From an uncultured Prevotella sp. (lineage in GTDB: Bacteria > Bacteroidota > Bacteroidia > Bacteroidales > Bacteroidaceae), in contig CAMHTW010000027.1 of the NCBI GenBank assembly GCA_946188165.1, forward strand, positions 1-51,093: a stretch of 51,093 bases of DNA, given 5' to 3'. Positions 1 through 8,300 of the stretch are shown in pieces (position 1 is the first letter of the stretch; each line of letters starts with the position of its first letter). Position numbers and translations under genes: made by a program. The notes below the pieces were generated by a model. The model made no database searches and was not told the DNA's origin. It saw only the letters and a list, made by a program, of their open reading frames with translations.

Positions 1-119
1 ACGACCCTACCGATTTGCTGAAGCGCATCGATAAGCAGCATGGCACACACACTATTGACCATGCAGCCCAGATTGGTCTTGGTTCCAAGAGGTATGAGCT
101 GGTAAATCTGGATTTGTAA
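1..119 (+). CDS. C-terminal end of an unidentified protein, possibly a DUF362-type Fe-S protein
   Basis: The third frame is open from the window edge to a TAA at 117-119 and gives 38 residues. The tail contains HTIDHAAQIGLGSKRYELV. A terminal 'AxxIGLGSxxYEL' pattern is what I remember from the end of DUF362 (COG2768) iron-sulfur proteins, but the fragment is too short to be certain. The cysteine-bearing body of the gene lies outside the window. It is followed 20 bp later by a decayed flavodoxin-like gene, so both could belong to a former redox cluster. Confidence 0.4.
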   Translation, partial: DPTDLLKRIDKQHGTHTIDHAAQIGLGSKRYELVNLDL

Positions 120-139
120 TTTACAATAACATTATTCAG

Positions 140-286
140 ATGAAGACCCTCATAGACCGCATGAATGCGATGTATGAACAGGACTAAGCGTTTCGTGATG
201 TCTGTCTGCTGACTACAGCTGCAGAGGATGAAGCCGAGACTCCGACGCATGCAGAGACGGGGTTGACGGGCTGGTTAGACTGCTGT
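140..286 (+). pseudogene. Remnant of a flavodoxin-like NAD(P)H-dependent FMN reductase
   Basis: An ATG at 140 opens a 15-codon frame that hits TAA at 185-187. Reading on in the same frame gives AFRDVCLLTTAAEDE and then GLTGWLDC. The combination 'YLLTTAAEDE ... GW(L/I)DCF' is the middle of the flavodoxin-fold NAD(P)H-dependent oxidoreductases common in gut anaerobes. The N-terminal FMN-binding part is absent, an in-frame stop interrupts the frame, and after about position 286 the frame no longer resembles the family, so both ends are lost. I see no intact copy nearby. The family assignment rests on remembered motifs only. Confidence 0.55.
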
Positions 287-631
287 CTTCATGTTGTAGA
301 GTTGCTTTGCGGTTGTTCCGAAGTCATGCGTAGGTGTAAAGTGATAAGCTTACAGGGGGGAAATGCCGTTGGGGCAGGGAGTAGAACCCTCTGTTGCGAG
401 AAAGCAGCGGGCGTGTCTTTAATCAGCAGCGACCGCTGCTGATTAAAGCGGCGGGCGCGGATGAAGTCGGCAGCGTTCGCTGCGTACAAGTTTTTTATAG
501 GCGCTTGTCATAGATGCCAAAGACAGTCCCCAGGCATCTTACCAATCGCCTGTCAGGTACTGTTGAATAAAATGTTTTCTTTGGCAAGATGAATCACCTG
601 TCCCTAGTGTTCCTGTGAAGCCTGAAGAACT
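287..631. other. Gene-poor stretch left of the defence-type locus
   Basis: No convincing gene is visible. A 66-codon open frame on the minus strand (289-489) has low-complexity composition and no recognisable features, so I leave it out. The stretch holds two palindromes sharing a GCAGCG/CGCTGC core: a long one at 417-448 and a short one at 470-483 (GCAGCG, TT, CGCTGC). It separates decayed redox genes from the accessory genes and may be an old integration or deletion scar. Confidence 0.5.
417..448. repeat. Perfect 15-bp inverted repeat with a 2-nt loop
   Basis: The left arm CTTTAATCAGCAGCG (417-431) is exactly complementary to CGCTGCTGATTAAAG (434-448), separated by AC. Neither side carries a clear T-run, so it is not a typical terminator. 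The symmetry suits a cruciform, a protein-binding site or a remnant of a mobile palindrome. A shorter palindrome with the same core lies 22 bp to the right. Confidence 0.8.
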
Positions 632-964
632 TTACATGGCAGTACTAATGATGTGTATTCGCTTATAAACTATTTCATCTTTATTATATACTGATGGTGA
701 TTGTCTGCCCTTTTTTGACGCTTTCTTCTTCAGTTTTTTGCGTTTCTTTCTCACATTCTTCAATTGTACCATATAGTTATCCAATTCTGCTTTTTTCTCA
801 AACAAATATGGTTTCATGTCTTCATTACTAACATCCATTATTTTAGATAAATCAGTATCGCATATTGGCTGATGCTTACTTTTGAAACAGAGTTCAAACA
901 ACTTGTCGATTTTCATTTCGGAATCAAACGGTTTATAATAGTCAAGAAATACTTCTAATTTCAT
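632..964 (-). CDS. Hypothetical 110-residue protein with a lysine/arginine-rich segment
   Basis: I do not recognise a family. The N-terminal half (residues 1-60) is acidic and probably helical, and includes DLSKIMDVSNEDMKPYLFEK, which could be a small winged-helix-like unit. Residues about 68-88 are very basic (VRKKRKKLKKKASKKGR), suggesting nucleic-acid contact or a disordered linker. There is no signal peptide or membrane segment. It starts at ATG 964, beyond a fragment of methyltransferase 3' end (976-1083), at the far end of the accessory block, and has no clear promoter of its own. The base composition is AT-rich, like the two genes upstream. It may be a passenger of the defence locus. 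Confidence 0.45.
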   Translation of the reverse strand: MKLEVFLDYYKPFDSEMKIDKLFELCFKSKHQPICDTDLSKIMDVSNEDMKPYLFEKKAELDNYMVQLKNVRKKRKKLKKKASKKGRQSPSVYNKDEIVYKRIHIISTAM

Positions 965-975
965 TGAGAAGATGT

Positions 976-1083
976 TTAATACGTTAGACTTCTATTTTCG
1001 TTTGTCACTCTACTGTTCCCTATACATCCAAGACGGTCAATTTCGGATTCAAAGGAAGAGGTATCGGCGGAAGGATTGTCCAT
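976..1083 (-). pseudogene. Fragment of a second Eco57I-type methyltransferase 3' end
   Basis: Read on the minus strand from ATG 1081-1083, this 35-codon frame begins MDNPSADTSSFESEIDRL and then drifts into unrelated sequence before TAA. The intact methyltransferase ends with NPSADTSALESEIDRLVYQL. At the DNA level 1034-1078 aligns with 2293-2337 in the same orientation at about 80% identity. It is therefore the truncated end of a paralogous methyltransferase or a partial duplication. Together with the intact copy it forms a direct repeat around the two genes at 1088-2163. Confidence 0.75.
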
Positions 1084-1087
1084 TTTT

Positions 1088-1816
1088 TTACAGCAATTGC
1101 TTAACAAATACATTTTGAACAGCGTAAATTCTAGAGAACACTGTATTATAGTCTTTGAGGGGTTCTATAGAGTGAATATTATACTGTTCATCTATCCCAA
1201 TGACAAGCCAATACTCATGAATAGCTTTGTTTCGCGTAAGAACCTTATAATTGGGAAGTTTTGCCTCTTTCGCCTTAATTATGTTAGTAATTGAAGATAA
1301 AGGTATAGGCAGAATAGTGTTTATGAAGCAGATTTGAAATTCTGATTTTTCTAATGCAGTTGAAAGTTCTGGTTCTACACGTATAACATTTCCTTGTGTT
1401 TCAATATAGTCTGATGACGGGAATAGTAATTTCGTCAAATCTTCAAACAACTCATCTCTATGTTTTCTGACTTTTCTTCCATCGGAAGTATGTGGCTTAA
1501 AGCCAGCTTCAAACCACACCTTTATTCTATATGGCTTGTTTTGATATAAAGAACTATTAAGCTTCAACTCATCGAATTTTACGGCATACTCATTTAGTAA
1601 CTTCTTGTACTCATTTAATACGGAATTTTCTTCATCGCATGTAAGCATAGAAAACTCTACGCCAACAGTTCTGTCACCAAAATGTAAATGAAAGTCTGGT
1701 TCTTCCGTACAGCACAAGCCTATTAATCCTTTTCTACATATATTCAACAGAGGAACTATCATATGAAACTCCTCACATTTCTTCTCCCAATATCTTTCCT
1801 TACTTTTGGCTGTCAT
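1088..1816 (-). CDS. Hypothetical protein with a PD-(D/E)XK-like motif, possible nuclease
   Basis: 242 residues, soluble, no signal peptide. Residues 39-56 read EPDFHLHFGDRTVGVEFS, so P40-D41 is followed 12 residues later by a beta-strand-like VGVEFS with E54. This is the spacing of PD-(D/E)XK nucleases, but the usual lysine is replaced by serine (E-x-S), as in some divergent or inactive members. The rest alternates helix-like and strand-like segments, ending with strands around YWLVIGIDEQYNIHSIEPL. It starts at 1816, 26 bp after the 106-residue gene, and probably shares its promoter at 2180-2211. Its place beside a methyltransferase/helicase pair suggests a restriction-type role, but this is inference; it could be an unrelated accessory gene. 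Confidence 0.65.
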   Translation of the reverse strand: MTAKSKERYWEKKCEEFHMIVPLLNICRKGLIGLCCTEEPDFHLHFGDRTVGVEFSMLTCDEENSVLNEYKKLLNEYAVKFDELKLNSSLYQNKPYRIKVWFEAGFKPHTSDGRKVRKHRDELFEDLTKLLFPSSDYIETQGNVIRVEPELSTALEKSEFQICFINTILPIPLSSITNIIKAKEAKLPNYKVLTRNKAIHEYWLVIGIDEQYNIHSIEPLKDYNTVFSRIYAVQNVFVKQLL

Positions 1817-1842
1817 AATATAATATTCTTCTTTTTTTGCAT

Positions 1843-2163
1843 TTAAAACTTTGAAAACAACTCATTACAGATATCCAATGCATCACAGCACATAGAGCGG
1901 AAATACTTGAATTGTTCGTTCTGGTATTCGCTTAAAGTCTTTTTGTGCTTATCACTGGATAGAATATCATGTAAAGTGCAATATCCTTGGCATGCTTTTA
2001 TGTTTAAAAGTCCCAACTCACTCTGCTCTTGATTGATAAGAGCACCATAATACAACCATTTATTACGGTTATCTTGATACGAAAGCAATTTCTGCTCTAA
2101 ACTGCTTGGCAGATTTTGCTTGATTTTCTCCTCAAGGAGATTGTATAGTATTTCCTTTCCCAT
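1843..2163 (-). CDS. Hypothetical 106-residue protein
   Basis: I do not recognise a family. It is soluble and mostly helical by eye, with four cysteines (in KACQGYCTLH and SMCCDALD) and many aromatic residues in the middle. The start at 2163 lies 17 bp after the -7 element of a good Bacteroidetes promoter (2180-2211), which supports both the gene and the start. The possible nuclease gene follows 26 bp downstream, so the two look like a two-gene unit. A small gene with its own promoter upstream of a putative nuclease could be a regulator or an immunity protein, but no sequence feature shows this. Confidence 0.6.
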   Translation of the reverse strand: MGKEILYNLLEEKIKQNLPSSLEQKLLSYQDNRNKWLYYGALINQEQSELGLLNIKACQGYCTLHDILSSDKHKKTLSEYQNEQFKYFRSMCCDALDICNELFSKF

Positions 2164-2179
2164 AATTAATTATTTTGTG

Positions 2180-2211
2180 CAAAGATAGAGAATTTATTTG
2201 TATTTTCCAAA
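2180..2211 (-). promoter_or_regulatory. Bacteroidetes-type promoter for the two small genes
   Basis: On the minus strand a TTTG (2208-2211) precedes TATCTTTG (2180-2187) by 20 bp, matching the TTTG/TAnnTTTG consensus. It lies in the 68-bp gap between the methyltransferase stop and the 106-residue gene, so the small genes can be expressed independently of the helicase/methyltransferase pair. Confidence 0.7.
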
Positions 2212-2231
2212 CCGAACTACTAAAAGTCCGT

Positions 2232-5200
2232 TTACTTTTTCTCTATTATTGCGATTTCTTCGTCCGTCAGGCCATAGAGTTGGTAGACGAGGCGGTCGAT
2301 TTCGGATTCTAAGGCTGAGGTGTCGGCAGAGGGATTTCTTTGCTTGGCATCTATTATGGCAATAACTCTATCTTCTATTGATTTCATATTTTCTCTATTA
2401 GAGATAACGATTGGAAGAGGTTTTAAGTGTTCCAGTTTTACTTGTGGGAAGACTCTTCCCCCTTCTTTAACGTTCTGTTCATACAAATATCTCAGATATT
2501 TAGAATTCAACAAACCGCAAAGATACTCATATGATATTATCTTCACATAGTCATTCTTTATTACACCAGCTTGTATACTTCTACCAAACCATATTCCTTT
2601 GTAATCAATTGTGCAAATGGGATAGGGAGCGGTTTGGCGCCAAAGCAATTTTGGATGATAAGCAAAATATTCACCGTTTAATATCACTCTTTCGTTATCT
2701 GCCAACTTTATATCAGGCCTGCAAAACCTATTTGTTTGACAGCTTATGTAGAACTGGTTAATATCAGTTCCTTTCCAATATTCAATATCTTTTTCTCGCT
2801 CTCTTATACCTTCATATAACAATCTCTGACTCAAATTTGACTTTCCTTTTTGTGCAAGACCAACATTAACGCGTTGGTAGTTTATTCCAGCATCTTTAAA
2901 TGTTAGGATGTTATCTAATAATTGTGTTTCAACGGCATTTTTGATAAGAGACTCCAGAAATATACTATTAGGTGTAGATAGCCAATTTGTCTGTGGAATA
3001 ATTAGGAAATCAAGAGTTGAAAGCAGAATACTTGCATTGTTGTGTGTTATTTTTTCGCTTAAATCAAGGAAGCAAACTTCTGTATCTATGTTAATATTTC
3101 TTAGTATAGATATTGCGACAGTTACAACAGCTTCCTCAAAAATATCTTCCCCCAAATTTAAAATCTGTAGGATTGATTTACTTAGCAGAACATTTCTTAG
3201 ATCTTTATATCTAGGTTGTCTCAAAAAGGTGTTTGGGCTTATATATGATAACACGCCTTTAGTCTTGCAAATCCTGAGAGCAAAATCGAAGAAGTACTTG
3301 TAAATATCCTTAAAGCCATGTGAAGTGTCTGGATATATTTTCTCATAAACTTTAATGTAAGTATCTATATTTGCTCCATATGGAGGATTGCCAATTACAA
3401 TGTCAAAACCACCTTGTGAGAATACATCAAAGAACCAAGTATGCCAGAGGAAGAATTGGTTATTTTCGCTAAGATTAACGTCTATATTCTTTGGATTAAC
3501 ATGCTGTTCTATCAGTTGATTCTTGACATTTTCCAGAATATTTCTTTTCAACTCTCTTTTCTCTTCATGATTAGTACAATCATAATATTGAGTAATCATT
3601 ACACGCATCTCGCGACGATAAACATCAAGCATGCTGTCGAAGATAGAAAGTGATTCGTTTGCATTCCATTTTGCACTCGTCATAGTTGACAGGTCAACAC
3701 CTTTATATTGCTCCAACAGTGAGTTACCTTGCATAATCTTGAAGTCAAGGTTTGGCAGAGCCTGTGGGGTTTCTTCGTCTACAATCAGAGAAAGCCAGAA
3801 ACGGAGGCGGGCGATATCAACGGCACCACGCTCGATATCTACACCATAGATATTTTGCTGGATGATGTGCTTCTTGATTTCTGCGGCTTTGCTTTGTGTA
3901 ATTCCTTCAAGGGCTGTGCGGCATTGGAAGAGTTCTTTCAGCAGGCCCATGGGGAAAGCACCTGAGCCAATAGCTGGGTCGCATATTTTAACCCCCACCA
4001 ACCTCCCCCGAACGGAGGAGGCTAAGCTACCGCTGATGTGCGATGCATCATGAGTGGTTACAAACTGGCGAATGGCTTCTTTAGTGGCTTCGTCTTCAAT
4101 GTCTGTCTGGAGATAGGCAATGAGGCTTTCGCGACACATATAGCTGACGATTTCCTTTGGTGTGTAGAATGCTCCCTTATCTTTGTTGTCTTCCAGCAAG
4201 TTCTCGAAGATACGGCCCAACATCTCTGGGTCAACGCCTACCTCTGCATCGTCAGGATCGTTCTCATCGATGGTGAAGTTATAGGAGGCAAAGAAGTCGA
4301 GCAGGCTCTGCATATATTTAGCAGGCAAAGGAAACTCCGTTTCGTCTGTGGCATCACGCTCGAACAAACCTCCGTTGAGATAAGGAATAAGCCTCCCCCT
4401 GCCCCCTCCCAAAGAGGGGGTTGCCAAATCACCTTTACGTTCCGTATTGAGGTCGTTGAATAGGACTTCGAGGACATTGTCTATGAAGTGGTCTTTGTCT
4501 TGACAATTGGCAAAGAGGGTCTGAATGAACTCTCTGTCGCCAGTACCCCAAGGTTTACCAGCAGGCACACCCAGCCAGCCTTTCTTCTGAAGGAACTGGA
4601 GGAAAACCAAACGGCCCATCAGTTTCTTTACATAGTCGCGGACTGCTTTCTCAGGGTTGGGGAAGTGAGCAAACTCCTGCATGATTTCTTCACAGGGATC
4701 GTTTTTGATTTGCTCTTCCCACTTGTTGGCCACCTTCACCATCCGCTTACCTGTGATATACTGGATGATGTCCTCGTACTGCTTCTTGTAGCCATCGAAG
4801 AACATATCGCTGACTGCATCTACTGAGAAAGCTTTGGTCAGGTCTTTCAGCGTAAGACTGCTGTCACGCAGTTTCTCGAACTGCTGGATGGCCGTGCGGC
4901 TACGATGACCTTCACCCAGCAGATAAGTGAAGCGTTTGGCATCGGTGGATTCTTTCTGGTAGCTGCCATCATCGGCAAACGTCCAGGCTTCACTTACGTA
5001 TGAGAATCGAAGCACGCTCTCGTTCTTGCGATAGCAGAACATGAAGGCTCCAGCATTGCCGTTATTGCGCCAGTCGGTCAGCAGCATATCACGGATGCCT
5101 CTGCGGTTACGTTCTATATCAACGCTATCAGAGAGTTCAACTTCGTAGATGCTGATGGTCTGGTTGTCGCTCAATGTGATAGTACCCAACCACAATGCCT

Positions 5201-5336
5201 GTTTGGCAAACTGACTACTGGTTGGAATTGCTGATGGCGTATTCCAAAATTTTATCTTGTTACCAAAAATGTCGTGTAACAGCAACTGCCAGTTCTGGCG
5301 ATTATATCTCGATTCAATGACTTCTTTATAGTTCAT
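2232..5336 (-). CDS. Eco57I-class adenine-specific DNA methyltransferase of a defence system
   Basis: 1034 residues. The N-terminal 380 residues are a helical region with the family signature 'YLNGGLFE' (319-326). GAFYTPKEIV (388-397) leads into the methylase core. Motif I is DPAIGSGAF (453-461, SAM binding), VDIERGAVDIARLR (499-512) follows, and motif IV is NPPYG (650-654), the N6-adenine signature. The C-terminal part ends with a TaqI/Eco57I-like recognition region (RVFPQVKLEHLKPLPIV). I see no PD-(D/E)XK nuclease in the N-terminus, so it is probably a modification enzyme rather than a complete type IIG enzyme. It starts 5 bp after the helicase gene and is probably co-transcribed. Two GC-rich palindromes are inserted in frame, just before motif I and before YLNGGLFE. 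The inferred role is self-marking for the neighbouring helicase/nuclease. Confidence 0.88.
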   Translation of the reverse strand: MNYKEVIESRYNRQNWQLLLHDIFGNKIKFWNTPSAIPTSSQFAKQALWLGTITLSDNQTISIYEVELSDSVDIERNRRGIRDMLLTDWRNNGNAGAFMFCYRKNESVLRFSYVSEAWTFADDGSYQKESTDAKRFTYLLGEGHRSRTAIQQFEKLRDSSLTLKDLTKAFSVDAVSDMFFDGYKKQYEDIIQYITGKRMVKVANKWEEQIKNDPCEEIMQEFAHFPNPEKAVRDYVKKLMGRLVFLQFLQKKGWLGVPAGKPWGTGDREFIQTLFANCQDKDHFIDNVLEVLFNDLNTERKGDLATPSLGGGRGRLIPYLNGGLFERDATDETEFPLPAKYMQSLLDFFASYNFTIDENDPDDAEVGVDPEMLGRIFENLLEDNKDKGAFYTPKEIVSYMCRESLIAYLQTDIEDEATKEAIRQFVTTHDASHISGSLASSVRGRLVGVKICDPAIGSGAFPMGLLKELFQCRTALEGITQSKAAEIKKHIIQQNIYGVDIERGAVDIARLRFWLSLIVDEETPQALPNLDFKIMQGNSLLEQYKGVDLSTMTSAKWNANESLSIFDSMLDVYRREMRVMITQYYDCTNHEEKRELKRNILENVKNQLIEQHVNPKNIDVNLSENNQFFLWHTWFFDVFSQGGFDIVIGNPPYGANIDTYIKVYEKIYPDTSHGFKDIYKYFFDFALRICKTKGVLSYISPNTFLRQPRYKDLRNVLLSKSILQILNLGEDIFEEAVVTVAISILRNINIDTEVCFLDLSEKITHNNASILLSTLDFLIIPQTNWLSTPNSIFLESLIKNAVETQLLDNILTFKDAGINYQRVNVGLAQKGKSNLSQRLLYEGIREREKDIEYWKGTDINQFYISCQTNRFCRPDIKLADNERVILNGEYFAYHPKLLWRQTAPYPICTIDYKGIWFGRSIQAGVIKNDYVKIISYEYLCGLLNSKYLRYLYEQNVKEGGRVFPQVKLEHLKPLPIVISNRENMKSIEDRVIAIIDAKQRNPSADTSALESEIDRLVYQLYGLTDEEIAIIEKK
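3988..4032 (-). repeat. GC-rich palindromic element, in-frame copy A
   Basis: On the minus strand this element encodes SLASSVRGRLVGV immediately before the conserved motif I block (CDPAIGSGAF). The DNA contains CCTCC, a short loop and GGAGG, then a G-run. Its layout (TTAGCC, C-rich, G-rich, GGAGG, G-run) is the same as that of copy B, in the same orientation and reading frame. The base composition is unlike the surrounding gene. Confidence 0.65.
4389..4429 (-). repeat. GC-rich palindromic element, in-frame copy B
   Basis: On the minus strand it encodes LATPSLGGGRGRL immediately before the conserved IPYLNGGLFE block. The core is CCCCCTC, a short loop and GAGGGGG. It aligns with copy A 400 bp away, sharing the TTGGC/TTAGC start, palindrome, AGG and G-run. 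Both add about 12-15 residues in a linker without breaking the frame. Confidence 0.65.
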
Positions 5337-5341
5337 AGGGC

Positions 5342-8300
5342 TTAGTTGTTTTGAAATGATTCTGATAATATGATAACAGCAGCCGATTCCTCTTCTGAAT
5401 GCTGACTCTCTCGATAATAGGTATTGTATTTGTTGGCCATGTCGAGCACTTGCTTTAGCGCATCCTCAAAGGTCAGTTTTGCCTTACTGCCACCTTGACG
5501 CTGCAAGTCCTTCTGAATACGTTGCAGACGCTTGGCAATATAGGTAATAGTGCCTCGCTCAGTCAACTCTTTCAGTTGAATAATCTTCAGGCGAGTGTCG
5601 CCATCATCTATATGAGGCAACATGCTGTTAAGCAGGCTGACAGCCGTCGTGACTTGGGCACCAAGATTGCTGCGCTGGCTTTGATTCGATTCTTCCTCGT
5701 GCAGTTCCTGCTCCTTGGTTTTATTGAATTCCTTCAGGGCTTTCTCTACATGCTCATGATGTTGAGGAATACGAGGTACAGCCTTTTCTTCTGGCTTGGC
5801 TTTGAAATAATTGAGTGCATCGAGCACAGAGAGTTCGCGTGTCTGCTGGTCGTTCACCAGATAGAACAGTTTGCGGTAGTTTGTTTTGAGGAAAACCAAT
5901 GAGTCGCCTGACAAAATTACTCCTTCTAATTCACGAGGTTCACGACCCGTCCGACTTCTCAATGACAACCTTTCAATACGCTTATATTCCTTGCGGTTCT
6001 GCTGATAGAGTGCTCGCAATTCTTCATAGAACGGTAGTTCCAGATTGCGGTCTTCCTGTTCGCGCTTGATGCTTTCCTTGAAGAGTTTGTCAAGGTCGCG
6101 GTCGATGATTTCTTCAGTAGAATATATCTGATTGTCCTCGCCAAACGTGGTATGGAAGGTCTGAATCTTACTCAACGCTATCTGATTGAGTTTGATCTCC
6201 TTGTTACCTTGACGCGACGGGTAGAATACGTAGTTGTAGATGATTCCTGCCGTAGAGCCGATACGATTCACACGACCTATGCGCTGCATCAGACGGGTAG
6301 CGTTCCAAGGCGTGTCGTAGTTGATAATAATATTCGAGCGATGCAGGTTGACACCTTCTGCCAACACATCTGTTGTCAGTATGATGTTATAGTCGTCTTT
6401 CCTCTGTTTCCAGTTGGCATCAAAGTTCTCGCGGATGGTCTTGAACAGTTGACCGCGGTTTTGGGAAGAAATCACCAATACGTCTGGGCGATTAATGCGT
6501 CGCTGCAGGTATTCTACCGTATCAACAGATTCTGAGAATACCACAATCTTTCCTTCTGGATTGTGCTCCTTTTTGAATAGTTCATGCTTCAGCAAGTCTT
6601 CGAACTTGGCAAACTTCGAGTCGTCATCGTCATTGATATATTCCCATTCCAGCCACATATCGTCAAGCAATGCTTGGTCGTGTCTCAGTTGCACGATGTA
6701 ATCCTCATCGAAGTGTTCGCGCTTGAAGGAGGCATTCTTGGGATTCACCTCTGCCTTCTCGTTCATCTTCTGCTCAATCTCTTCCTCGCTGCAGCCTGCC
6801 TCTATCAAGGCATTGATATCTAAGTCGGGAGCAATGAAAATCTTGTTATTCTCCCACATGTCTATCATGTTCTCGTTAGCCTGACGGAATGCTTTCAGCG
6901 ACTTGCAGAAAGCATAGAAGCTACTTTCCAGACGCTTTACCAATCCGTTTTTGCGGATGCCTGCCAAGCTGCGACTGATAACCTCAGCATTGTCGTAAAG
7001 TCCAGGGGCAGCATCGGGCTTCAGATAGGCGATGGCCTGATAACGGGCATAGGTCAGTTCTTTGTCGAGGATGTGCATCGCCTTCTCAAAGAGGTTTGCC
7101 AAGTGGTCGTTCAATTCGTATTCCTTCTTGATAGGTTTTTCCACTTTGGGGAATCCTTTCACATCTTTATTATATCGCGCGATGTTCTCAATATCGGTTC
7201 TGGTACGGCGAACGGTCAGGGGCTTGATGACCCTGTCGCGCACTTTCTCAGCCAGTTTCTTAAACTCCTTCAGGTCGAAGTTCTCCTGCTTTCGGAACTT
7301 ACGGAACTCCACCACCAAAGGCGAGAAGAATGCTGTCAGGTTGGGTACACCATCGATGGTACAATGGCGCGGATCTTGGAACATTAATATCTGGTAGTAG
7401 ATATCCGCTGGCGTGTTGTTCATAGGCGTTGCTGAAATCAGCATCACCTTTTTCTTATAGCCTGGAATATAGCCTGTTTCAAGACGAGGCATCTTGCAGA
7501 TTTCCTGCAACTGATTGAAGGCGCCAGTGGTATGATTGCGGAACTTGTGGGCCTCGTCAACCAGTACCAAGTCATATTCGTCAGCATTCCAGTAGTCGTA
7601 GTTGTCTTCGTCAAGCACCTTTGCGAGACTGCCGTTACTGACAAAACGGGTATATTTATCGATACCGAAATCCTTAAACGTCGTCTTCCAGTTTTGTTCA
7701 ACAGCTGGTGGATAAACCACGAGAATCTTGGTGTGCTCCGGGCCGTTCTCTATTAGGAACTTCTTGGCAATCATCGTAGCGATGACCGTCTTGCCAAGAC
7801 CCACCACATCAGCCAGGAAGAAACCGTCGTAGCGTATCAGCTTCTGATAGCCTTCTATCACAGCATCTGCCTGATAATCATACTTGCTATAACCCTCAGG
7901 CATATCGAAGGGGTCTTCCTGGTCGATGGCCAGCACGCGGTCGCTGAAGTATTCCATCAGCATCTTGATATATAGCTCATAGGGTGTGACATCGCCTTTC
8001 AGGTAAGTCTTGTCAAGTGTGGATTGATAGTCCTCAGCATTGATGGGTACATTCTTAGCCTCTTCCCACAACAGTTCAAACTCGTTTTTAGCAAACTGCA
8101 CATCGTCGAACTGCGTCAGTTTGACGTTGAACTCGTATTGATTCTCTTCACCAATACCCAAGCCGTTGCCACTCAGGTTGCTACTGCCAGTAATCGCAGC
8201 ACCAAAACAATGCTTGTTATAGTTGTCTGGATAGAGGATGTAAAGCTTGGCGTGAATTTTCTTCGAGGGATGCGCACGCAGTTCCAGTTTACCGTCAATC

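Noticed and set aside
289..489. 66-codon minus-strand open frame beside the pseudogene
   Set aside because: Low-complexity composition, no promoter or recognisable motif, and it covers the long palindrome; probably chance.
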